Assembly: GCF_024297145.1 (NCBI RefSeq)
Contig: NZ_JANCTC010000025.1
Coordinates: 1 to 63,016 of the forward strand
Direction: 5' to 3'
Source: Mesorhizobium sp. LMG 17147
Lineage (GTDB): Bacteria > Pseudomonadota > Alphaproteobacteria > Rhizobiales > Rhizobiaceae
DNA length: 63,016 nt
The notes beneath the pieces are model-generated. The model was not told the DNA's origin and made no database searches. It saw only the letters and a list, made by a program, of their open reading frames with translations. The translations under genes and the position numbers were made by a program. Shown in pieces: positions 39,711 to 47,280 of the stretch. The number at the start of each line of letters is the position of its first letter. Position 1 is the first letter of the stretch.

Positions 39711-40667
39711 ATGCAACCGAACCCGACGCTTGACCAACTGCAGATACTGGTTGCGGTGGCCGAGACCGGCAGCTTCTCGGCCGCCGGGCGCAAATTGAAT
39801 CGCGCGCAATCGGTGATCAGCTACGCTATCGCCAACCTCGAAGCGCAGCTCGGGCTGAAGCTGTTCGAGCGCGAGGGCACGCGTGAACCGCAACTGACCG
39901 ATGTCGGCAAGGCGACGCTGGAAGATGCGCGACGCATGGTCGGCGTGCTGCAACGCATCCGCTCGCGTGTCGACGGATACCGGCAGGGATTGGAGGCTGA
40001 AGTTACGCTGTCGGTCGACGTGACACTACCGTCGCCGGTGCTGGTTCGGGTGCTAAAGGCATTCGAGACGCAGTTCCCGGCAGTGACGCTGCGTCTGCAT
40101 ATCGGCTCGCTTGGCCTGATCCTCGATCATGTTGTCGGCGGACAGGCCGATCTCGGCATCGGGGGGCTTCTGGGTGAGACGGACGTGAATCTGCTTCGCA
40201 TCGGCTTCATCTCCCTGGTGCCAGCTGCAGCGCCTGAACACCCGCTGGCGCTGCTGCCGAGACCAGTGGCGCTAGAGGATGTCCGCGAACACATCCAACT
40301 GGTCGTCTCGGACCAATCCGAGCGTACGCGCGGGCGTGACTATGGCGTCTTCGCCTACCGCACGTGGCGGCTGACGGATGTGCGCACCAAGCACGTGCTG
40401 ATGCGCGAGGGGCTGGGCTGGGGCGGGCTGCCGCGATGGCTGATTGCCGATGATCTGGCGAACGGCCGGCTCGTCGAACTCGATCTCGAGCCTTACAGCG
40501 AAGTCCGCTCGCCGCTCTATGCCATGCATCGCGCCGATCGCAGCCCGAAACCGGCGGCGGCCTGGCTGATCGACCAGTTCAAGCGCCAGCTCGGCTGTTT
40601 CAACGAGTTCGAGCCGGGTGAGATGCCTGCGAAGGAGCCGGAGACAGGCCGTCGATCAGCGCCATGA
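39711..40667 (+). CDS. LysR-family regulator divergent from azoR
   Basis: 318 residues. N-terminal winged helix with LQILVAVAETGSFSAAGRKL and AQSVISYAIANLEAQLGLKLF, then a substrate-binding-like effector domain (about 90-300). It faces azoR across a 110-base gap that contains a TATA-rich dyad around 39668-39690, so activation of azoR by a quinone or similar signal is likely. Its 3' end overlaps the end of the convergent tetR gene by 68 bases. Confidence 0.88.
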   Translation: MQPNPTLDQLQILVAVAETGSFSAAGRKLNRAQSVISYAIANLEAQLGLKLFEREGTREPQLTDVGKATLEDARRMVGVLQRIRSRVDGYRQGLEAEVTLSVDVTLPSPVLVRVLKAFETQFPAVTLRLHIGSLGLILDHVVGGQADLGIGGLLGETDVNLLRIGFISLVPAAAPEHPLALLPRPVALEDVREHIQLVVSDQSERTRGRDYGVFAYRTWRLTDVRTKHVLMREGLGWGGLPRWLIADDLANGRLVELDLEPYSEVRSPLYAMHRADRSPKPAAAWLIDQFKRQLGCFNEFEPGEMPAKEPETGRRSAP

Positions 40668-41226
40668 GAACGGCGCGATAGTCCTCGATCGAGGCTCCAG
40701 CTTCAATGGCGAGCGCTGCGCGGTCGAAGGCAGCGGCGAGCAAAGCGGTCAGTGCTTCCACAGGCAATCTCTTCATGGAGTGCGACCGCATCGCGGCGAT
40801 AAGGCCCTCGCGCAGCGAACGGTTGCCATGGCGATTGTCGATCGCATCCATGGCGGCGCGGCCGAGCACGGCCGGGCCATCAAGCAGCAAGAGCCGCGTG
40901 CGGCCGGGGGCACGCATGGCAGCCAGATAGGCATCCGAGCCGGCAATCAGCGCATCGTGGGCAAATAGCGAAGGCGGCGACGCGCGTTCGATCTCTTCCG
41001 CGATGGCTTGCGCCTCCTGTTCGACCACAGCGGCAAACAGCGCCTGCTTGTCGGCAAAGTGATGATAGAGCGCGCCGCGCGTTACGCCGGTAGCGGCGAC
41101 GATCTCGGGTGTGCTGGTCTCGGCATAGGATTTTTCGGTGAACAGTTTTCGCGCCGCGGCGATGAGCTCGGCGCGTGTCGCCTCGGTGCGATCGCGGTTG
41201 GAGCGGCGAGCGGATCGTTGTTGCAT
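40600..41226 (-). CDS. TetR-family transcriptional regulator
   Basis: 208 residues with a typical N-terminal helix-turn-helix: LIAAARKLFTEKSYAETSTP followed by IVAATGVTRGALYHHFADK. The C-terminal ligand domain is alanine-rich. ATG at 41226 abuts the first of two near-identical palindromes that separate it from the divergent VOC gene, so it probably represses both itself and that gene. The 3' ends of this gene and the LysR gene overlap. Confidence 0.9.
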   Translation of the reverse strand: MQQRSARRSNRDRTEATRAELIAAARKLFTEKSYAETSTPEIVAATGVTRGALYHHFADKQALFAAVVEQEAQAIAEEIERASPPSLFAHDALIAGSDAYLAAMRAPGRTRLLLLDGPAVLGRAAMDAIDNRHGNRSLREGLIAAMRSHSMKRLPVEALTALLAAAFDRAALAIEAGASIEDYRAVLMALIDGLSPAPSQASHPARTR

Positions 41227-41272
41227 ACATGCAGCCTGTATGTTAATGCCCATTTACATGCAGACTGTATGT
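41227..41272. promoter_or_regulatory. Tandem TetR-type operators
   Basis: The 17-base dyads ACATGCAGCCTGTATGT (41227-41243) and ACATGCAGACTGTATGT (41256-41272) differ only at the centre and are 29 bases apart, under three helical turns. Each is palindromic around its middle base save one mismatch. They fill the gap between tetR and the divergent VOC gene and very probably bind the TetR protein. Confidence 0.8.
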
Positions 41273-41293
41273 TATTCGCCGGGAGAAGGAAAG

Positions 41294-41716
41294 ATGAGGA
41301 CGACGAGCTATTATCCGGTGCTGATGACGAGCGACGTTGCCGGCACGGCAGCCTTCTATGTTGCGCATTTCGGCTTCAAGCCGCTGTTTGAGGCCGACTG
41401 GTACGTGCATCTGCGCTCAGCCGAAGACCGCCGCGTCAACCTCGGCATCGTCCAGGGCGATCATGAGACGATCCCGGAGGAAGGGCGGGGCCGCACGTCT
41501 GGCCTGCTGATCAACTTCGAGGTCAGGGATCCGGATGCCGTCTATGAGCGGATCACCGCCGCCGGGCTACCGATCCTGCGAACGCTGTGCGACGAACCCT
41601 TCGGCCAGCGCCACTTTATCACCAAAGATCCCAACGGCGTGCTGATCGACGTCATCAGGCCGATCCCGCCGAGCCCGGAATTCCTAGCGCAATACGCCGA
41701 TGGCGCGGCGGGCTGA
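41294..41716 (+). CDS. VOC-family protein (glyoxalase/bleomycin-resistance fold)
   Basis: 140 residues with the paired beta-alpha-beta-beta-beta units of the vicinal-oxygen-chelate fold: YYPVLMTSDVAGTAAFYVAH opens the first and NFEVRDPDAVYERITAAGL the second, ending FGQRHFITKDPNGVLIDVI with the metal-position residues. It may be a dioxygenase, isomerase or drug-binding protein. AGAAGGAAAG precedes ATG at 41294. Control by the divergent TetR protein is likely. Confidence 0.87.
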   Translation: MRTTSYYPVLMTSDVAGTAAFYVAHFGFKPLFEADWYVHLRSAEDRRVNLGIVQGDHETIPEEGRGRTSGLLINFEVRDPDAVYERITAAGLPILRTLCDEPFGQRHFITKDPNGVLIDVIRPIPPSPEFLAQYADGAAG

Positions 41717-41834
41717 GCGAGACAGCGGCCGCTGGCAGGAACTGTCCGCAGACGCGACGTGAGGGCGTTAGCCGCGTGGCCGGTCACGCCCTTGCGGTTT
41801 ATACTTAGGGGTTAATCAACCCTGGGCCTTCTCC

Positions 41835-42747
41835 ATGCGTGAAATCTGCCTTGTCCGCGCACCCTCCAACCTTGGCCTCCGCCCGCTCCGGCCGGGGCAT
41901 ATTCCGGGGACCTGGCGCGCGCCGCAGGCTCTTACCGAAGCCGGCTTGGTCGAGATGCTTTCGCCCGCCAAAGTGGTTGATCTTGATCGGCCCGCCTATA
42001 GCACCGAGCCACAGCCGGGCACCCGGCTGCGCAACGGCAACGCCATACGCAGCTTCAATCTCGCACTCGCCGAAATCGTTGCCGGCGCGCTGGGACGAGG
42101 CGAGTTCCCGCTGGTCGTGGGCGGCGACTGCGCTGTCCTGCTTGGCGCGCTGGCCGCAGCACGGCGATCTGGTCCGGTTGCGCTGGTCCATGTTGATGGC
42201 CACAGCGATTTCCGCCATCCGGGCAATTACGACGTCAACGCCTCACTCGGCTCGGCCGCCGGCATGGACCTTGCGCTCGCAACCGGACGTGGTGAGCCGT
42301 TGCTGACCGACTGGCCCGGCATCGCAAGACCGCTTGTCGCGGACGAACAGGTGATACAGATCGGCGAACGCGAGAACCGCAACGCCAACTTCGCGTGGCC
42401 GGACATCCATTCGACCGCGATGACGTTGATCGACGTCTTTGCCGTGCGCGAGCTTGGCGCGGCGAAGGTCCTGGACAAGACCTGGAGCACGTTGGCGCGA
42501 ACCCGGCTGGCCCCACTGGGTGCATTTTGACGTCGATGCGCTCGATCAGACAGTAATGCCGGCAGTGGATTCACCGGGCAGCCCCGGCATCGATCCCGAC
42601 GATCTCGTCGACATTCTCACGGCGCTGGTGGCGGATCCGCGCTGCACCGGAATGGATATGACCATTTTCGATCCGGATCTCGATCCGACCGGCGAATTGG
42701 CCGCGCTGCTGGTTTCGCTGCTTGGCCGGATCTATGCGCCGCGATAG
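41835..42747 (+). pseudogene. Arginase/agmatinase-family protein, frameshifted
   Basis: From ATG at 41835 the product resembles arginase-like ureohydrolases: VVGGDCAVLLGALAAAR and LVHVDGHSDFRHP carry the first metal ligands. After TRLAPLG the frame stops at 42530; the remainder, HFDVDALDQTVMPAVDSPG with the second metal motif DVD and GMDMTIFDPDLDP, is in another frame ending 42747. The break is in the short C-run near 42511-42514 (one extra or two missing bases). If real, the protein loses essential metal ligands; if an error, the gene is a normal ~303-residue enzyme cleaving a guanidino compound. Confidence 0.85.
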
Positions 42748-42867
42748 AGCCTGCCCATTCCGATAGGTTCGGGATGGGCTCTATCTTGTTTGACCATGAT
42801 GTTGTCCGAAAAACCGGTTCCCACTTTTTGCTGCGCTGACCTTCGGTTCGGGATCAAGGTCGAGCAC

Positions 42868-43815
42868 TCAGCTTCGCGCCACTGGCATTACCGTGACCTG
42901 AGTAATGCCGGAGCGGCGCACCACCGTGCACAGCGTCTCGTGGCCGATGCGCTCGGCGTCGAGCATGCGCACCAGATCGTCGACACCGGTGACCGGGCGG
43001 CCGTCGATGGCGGCAATGATGTCGCCTTCCCTGAGGCCGGCCTTGTCCGCCGGGCTGTTCTTTTCGACGGTGCGCAGGCGCACCGCTGTGCGGCTCGATA
43101 CTTGCGACAAAAGGGCTGCGCGGCGCGGCAGGTTGGTGGTGTCGGCTGAAACGCCGATGAAGGCACGGCGCACGCGGCCGAAGCGGATGATTTCCGAGAT
43201 GACGAAATTGGCCGTGTTGGAGGCAACCGCGAAGGCGATGCCTTGCGCACCATGGATCATCGCGGTGTTAACGCCGATCACCTCGCCGGCCGACGACACC
43301 AGTGGTCCGCCGGAATTGCCGGGATTGAGCGCGGCGTCGGTCTGGATGACGTCGTCGATCAGCCGGCCGGTGGAGGCACGCATCGAACGGCCGAGTGCCG
43401 AGACGACGCCAGTGGTGACGGTCCATTCGAAGCCGAGCGGGTTGCCGATGGCAATTGCAATCTGGCCGCGCCTCAAACGCTTGGAATCGCCAAGCGGCGC
43501 AACGTCGGCAAAGTCACCGTCGGCGCGCACCAGCGCAATGTCAGTGTCGGGATCGCGGCCGAGCACGCGGCCTTCCCTGGAGGCGCCGTCCGGCATAGAT
43601 ACGCGCACGCTGCGCGCATCGCCGACGACGTGGAAGTTGGTGACGACCAGCCCGTCCGGCGCGATGACGAAGCCGGAACCATGGCCGCCCGGGCCACCGA
43701 TGCGCTCGATGCGGCAGACGGCGGGCCCGATGCGGTCGACGGCATCGGCGACCGTCGCCGAATAAGCATCGAGAAGGGCATCGTCATATTGCAATTGCTG
43801 AGCGGGCAAGGCCAC
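42868..43815 (-). CDS. S1C-family serine protease with PDZ domain (HtrA/DegP-like)
   Basis: 315 residues from GTG at 43815, which has GGAG nine bases upstream; a longer frame to 43902 is possible. The trypsin-like domain has His62 (VVTNFHVVGDA), Asp92 (DPDTDIALV) and Ser168 (NPGNSGGPLV), so it should be active. A PDZ domain (about 215-310) contains SPADKAGLREGDIIAAIDG. No signal peptide is evident, so it may be cytoplasmic. Divergent from an operon whose first gene is a catalytically dead relative, implying a functional pair. Confidence 0.9.
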   Translation of the reverse strand: MALPAQQLQYDDALLDAYSATVADAVDRIGPAVCRIERIGGPGGHGSGFVIAPDGLVVTNFHVVGDARSVRVSMPDGASREGRVLGRDPDTDIALVRADGDFADVAPLGDSKRLRRGQIAIAIGNPLGFEWTVTTGVVSALGRSMRASTGRLIDDVIQTDAALNPGNSGGPLVSSAGEVIGVNTAMIHGAQGIAFAVASNTANFVISEIIRFGRVRRAFIGVSADTTNLPRRAALLSQVSSRTAVRLRTVEKNSPADKAGLREGDIIAAIDGRPVTGVDDLVRMLDAERIGHETLCTVVRRSGITQVTVMPVARS

Positions 43816-43984
43816 CTGAGGGCTCCGTTTGGAACAAGATGAACAATGCCTATATGTGCGAAGCGGCCGGACCGGCCGCGACCTGGCCAGATGGCCAGTC
43901 AAATGCTCAACTAGCCGTCAGGCGAGTATCCGCCAACACCCTGCCGGGCGATATCTGGGTCACGAAGAACCCAGGAGACAAATC

Positions 43985-44854
43985 ATGAGCGATTTCAATC
44001 TGAGCATGTTTTCCGACGCCATTGCCGACATCGCGGCAGCTGCGGCACCAGCGACGGCCAGCTTCGCGACGCACCAGCGGACGTCAACTGCTGTCCACTG
44101 GCGGGACGGCTATTTCGTCACTGCCGAGGAGGCGGTCGAGGCCGGCGAGGAGATCGAGCTGACGTTTTCTTCGGGCCAAGCCGTCAAGGCCGAACTGGTC
44201 GGCCGCGACCCGTCCACCGGCACGGCCGTTTTGAAACCGGCCGGCGCGCCGAGCGCCCCGTCACTGGTAAAAGCGGAGGCGGTGCGGCCGGGCAATCTGG
44301 CAATCATCGCGGGCAATAGTGACGGTACGTCACTCGCCACCTTCGGCACGGTCGGCGAGGTCGGTCCGGCCTGGCGCTCGATGCGGGGCGGCACGATCGA
44401 CCGGCGCATCAACCTTGCCGTCAATGCCGACGGCCGTTTCGAGGGCGGCCCTGTGCTCGACGCCAAGGGCGGACTGATCGGCATGCTGCTGTTCGGGCCA
44501 CGCCGGCGGGCGCTGGTCATGCCTTACGAAACGATCGAACGGGCAGTCACGACGCTGCGCGAGAAGGGTCATGTGGCGCGCGGCTATCTTGGCGCCGGCC
44601 TGCATCCGGTCCGCAATGGTGATACACAGGGCGCCATGGTGATGAGCCTGGACGATAACGGCCCGGCGAAAGCAGCCGGTCTCAGCCTCGGCGACATCAT
44701 CGTGTCGTGGAACGCAGAGGCTGTGCATGGCCCGCGCGAGCTGATCCGCAAGCTCGGGCCAGACAGTGCCGGTGCCTTGGTGACACTCGGCGTGGTGCGC
44801 GGCGGCGAGAATCGTGAGGTTTCCCTGACCATCGGTGAAAAGCCACTGAGCTGA
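43985..44854 (+). CDS. HtrA-like pseudoprotease with PDZ domain
   Basis: 289 residues with the trypsin-like plus PDZ layout of the neighbouring protease, but all three catalytic residues are replaced when the two are aligned by eye: His by Glu49 (FVTAEEAV), Asp by Gly79 (DPSTGTAVL) and Ser by Glu153 (FEGGPVLDAKG). The PDZ part is intact (DNGPAKAAGLSLGDIIVSW). It is therefore a likely binding or regulatory protein rather than an enzyme. AGGAG precedes ATG at 43985. A LuxR-type gene follows eight bases later. Confidence 0.85.
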   Translation: MSDFNLSMFSDAIADIAAAAAPATASFATHQRTSTAVHWRDGYFVTAEEAVEAGEEIELTFSSGQAVKAELVGRDPSTGTAVLKPAGAPSAPSLVKAEAVRPGNLAIIAGNSDGTSLATFGTVGEVGPAWRSMRGGTIDRRINLAVNADGRFEGGPVLDAKGGLIGMLLFGPRRRALVMPYETIERAVTTLREKGHVARGYLGAGLHPVRNGDTQGAMVMSLDDNGPAKAAGLSLGDIIVSWNAEAVHGPRELIRKLGPDSAGALVTLGVVRGGENREVSLTIGEKPLS

Positions 44855-44861
44855 GGGATAG

Positions 44862-45494
44862 ATGGTAAGCGGTGAGGTCGCTGGCAGACGGTTGACGGTG
44901 CTGATCGCGCTCGCTGACGCCGAGCGCGCACGAAGTCTGTCCGCGGCTCTCGCCGCGACCGATGATCTGCGGCCGGTTCTGGCGGGCGACGTCGACGGGC
45001 GCGGGGCGGCGGATGTCGCCATCGTCGATGACCATGGAGTACAAGGCGGTCTCTTCGACGCGGCTATGCCTCGCGTGCTGCTATTATCGCGAGCGGCCCG
45101 TGAACGGCCGGCCGATACAGTGTTTGCCGTGCTGCCGGTGCAAGCGGACGAGTTGCTGATCGCCGCTGCCGCGCGGCTGGCGGCGGCGGGCTACCGGATT
45201 TCGCGCGACAGCCATGCTCTATCCGATCGGCACGATTTTACCTTCCATGACAGCGACCGGTTCGATGAGGAACCGACTGATGGGCACATCGCCCGGCCAA
45301 CACTTTCGCCGCGCGAAAGCGAGGTGCTGGCGCTGCTGGCCGAGGGCGCGCCCAACAAGGTTATCGCGCGACGGCTGGACATCTCCGTGCACACGGCGAA
45401 GTTCCACGTCGCGGCTATCTTGACCAAGCTCGGTGCCGCCAACCGCACCGATGCGATCGCCATCGCCATGCGGCAGGGCTTGGTGCTGGTCTAG
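44862..45494 (+). CDS. LuxR-type response-regulator-like transcription factor
   Basis: 210 residues. The C-terminal GerE/LuxR helix-turn-helix (about 145-205) is clear: LSPRESEVLALLAEGAPNKVIARRL, then SVHTAKFHVAAILTKLGA. The N-terminal 120 residues look like a shrunken receiver domain (VLIALADAERARSLSAALAA, ADVAIVDDHG, LLSRAARERPAD), and I cannot identify the full acidic pocket, so phosphorylation is doubtful. It is in an operon with the pseudoprotease, eight bases apart, suggesting that the pair transmits a signal to transcription. Confidence 0.85.
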   Translation: MVSGEVAGRRLTVLIALADAERARSLSAALAATDDLRPVLAGDVDGRGAADVAIVDDHGVQGGLFDAAMPRVLLLSRAARERPADTVFAVLPVQADELLIAAAARLAAAGYRISRDSHALSDRHDFTFHDSDRFDEEPTDGHIARPTLSPRESEVLALLAEGAPNKVIARRLDISVHTAKFHVAAILTKLGAANRTDAIAIAMRQGLVLV

Positions 45495-45608
45495 CTCGAA
45501 TTGTCTCAACGCCTACGCAGCGTAACCCGCATGCGGTGGGTTGGGCCTTGCGCGGCGGTTCTCAGCCGCGCAAGGATCGTGTCTTTCTTGTTGCAAGGAG
45601 ACGCAACG

Positions 45609-46475
45609 ATGTCGCTCAAGGGAAAGACGCTATTCATCTCCGGCGGGTCGCGCGGCATCGGACTGGCGATTGCGTTGCGCGCGGCGCGCGACGGCGCCAA
45701 CGTGACGATCGCGGCCAAGACCGCCGAGCCGCATCCGAAGCTGCCGGGGACGATCTACACGGCGGCGCAAGAGATCGAGCAGGCCGGCGGCAAGGGACTG
45801 CCAGCGCTGTGCGACATCCGTGATGAAGCGCAGGTCGCCGAAGCCATCGCCAAAACCGTGGAGAGGTTCGGCGGCATCGATATTTGTATCAACAACGCCA
45901 GCGCCATCCAACTCACCGGCACGCTGGAGACCGACATGAAACGTTACGACCTGATGCACCAGATCAATACGCGCGGCACTTTTCTCGTCTCCAAAACGTG
46001 CATTCCATATTTAAGGTTGGCGGAAAATCCTCACATTTTGAACCTGGCACCGCCGCTCGACATGAAGGCCAAATGGTTCAAGAACCATGTCGCCTACACG
46101 ATGGCGAAGTTCGGCATGTCGATGTGCACGCTGGGCATGAGCGCCGAGTTCGCCAGGGATGGCATCGCGGTCAATTCGCTATGGCCGATCTCTACCATCG
46201 ACACGGCAGCGGTGCGCAACCTGCTGGGCGGAGCGACGGTGGCAGCGATGAGCCGTTCGCCCGACATCATGGCCGATGCGGCATACGCCATCCTGGTCAG
46301 GCCGTCGCGCGAGGCGACCGGCAATTTCTACATCGACGAAGAAGTGCTGCGGGCCGAGGGCGTCAGCGATTTCTCGACCTATGCGCCGGGCGCGACAGGC
46401 CCGCTCGCCGGCGACTTTTTTGTGCCGGACGAGGTGTTCGGGCGGACTGATACCAAAATCAAAGCTATCTACTGA
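45609..46475 (+). CDS. SDR family oxidoreductase, HSDL2-like
   Basis: 288 residues. The cofactor motif SGGSRGIG is near residue 11; the adenine-site NNAS, and the YTMAKFGMSM (Tyr and Lys) active site near 160 are present. The KTAEPHPKLPGTIYTAAQEI stretch is characteristic of the hydroxysteroid-dehydrogenase-like HSDL2 group. Lacks the SCP-2 domain of animal HSDL2. Probable role in fatty-acyl or ketone metabolism. AAGGAG precedes ATG at 45609. Confidence 0.9.
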   Translation: MSLKGKTLFISGGSRGIGLAIALRAARDGANVTIAAKTAEPHPKLPGTIYTAAQEIEQAGGKGLPALCDIRDEAQVAEAIAKTVERFGGIDICINNASAIQLTGTLETDMKRYDLMHQINTRGTFLVSKTCIPYLRLAENPHILNLAPPLDMKAKWFKNHVAYTMAKFGMSMCTLGMSAEFARDGIAVNSLWPISTIDTAAVRNLLGGATVAAMSRSPDIMADAAYAILVRPSREATGNFYIDEEVLRAEGVSDFSTYAPGATGPLAGDFFVPDEVFGRTDTKIKAIY

Positions 46476-46527
46476 CGGAAGTATCTACCTACAGAAGTAT
46501 CCTCAAAAGACCGGCACAGACGCATGC

Positions 46528-47043
46528 TCACTCCCCGGCTTTCTTGGCTTTGCCCAGGCCCATCAGCCGGTCGATATAAGCAAGCATGAATGCCGAGGCG
46601 ACGAAGGCCAGATGAATGATGGTCAGCCACATCAGCTGGTCGGTCGTGTAGGAGACCGAGTTCAGGAACACCTGCAAGAGGTGGATCGAGGAGATCGCTA
46701 CGATTGTCGAGGCGACCTTGACCTTCAGCGAGCCGACATCGATCGTGCCCAGCCAATGCACCTTGCCGTCATTTTCATCGAAGCGGCTGACGAAGTTTTC
46801 GTAGCCCGAGATGATCACCATCACCACCAGTGAGGCGACCAGCGCGGCATCGATGAGGCCGAGCATTTTCAGGATGGTGTCGGTGTCATCGAGCGTGAAG
46901 GCGACGGGAACGAACTCGAACAGCTTCTTGCCGAAGGACACGGCATAGATGGCAAGTGCCGCGCCCAGTCCGAGATAGAAGGCGACCAGCAGCCAGCGCG
47001 AGGCGAGAATGATCGATTCGATGGCAAGTTCGATGCGCTTCAT
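46528..47043 (-). CDS. YqhA-family (UPF0114) membrane protein
   Basis: 171 residues with four predicted helices. The IELAIESIILASRWLLVAFY opening, GLIDAALVASLVVMVIISGYENFVSRF and HWLGTIDVGSLKVKVASTI blocks are those of the UPF0114/TIGR00645 family. Function unknown. The start at 47043 is chosen because the longer upstream frame has no similarity and crosses a terminator. Confidence 0.92.
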   Translation of the reverse strand: MKRIELAIESIILASRWLLVAFYLGLGAALAIYAVSFGKKLFEFVPVAFTLDDTDTILKMLGLIDAALVASLVVMVIISGYENFVSRFDENDGKVHWLGTIDVGSLKVKVASTIVAISSIHLLQVFLNSVSYTTDQLMWLTIIHLAFVASAFMLAYIDRLMGLGKAKKAGE

Positions 47044-47110
47044 GTGACGGTTCCGGGCTTCTTTGCGGAGCGCCGTATTTCGGGCAGGCTGCGGCGGTTT
47101 GCAAGGTCCT

Positions 47111-47150
47111 AAAAAAACGAAACCCCGCCGGGAGGGGACCGGCGGGGCTC
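47111..47150 (-). terminator. Rho-independent terminator of the ompA-like gene
   Basis: On the minus strand, CCCCGCCGG and CCGGCGGGG (47123-47131 and 47139-47147) form a nine-base stem followed by seven T residues (A-run 47111-47117 on the plus strand). It separates the OmpA-domain gene from yqhA. A second small hairpin, GTCCCG...CGGGAC, lies upstream at about 47155-47174. Confidence 0.88.
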
Positions 47151-47280
47151 GCGTGTCCCGCTGGAGTCGGGACAGGGCAGGGAACGCCCTGTCCAGAATT
47201 TGGGATTGGTAGCCGCGCGTTTCAAGATTGATGACCGCGCGACTCAATGGTTGATCAAATCGCGCGGTTCACATTGCGGT

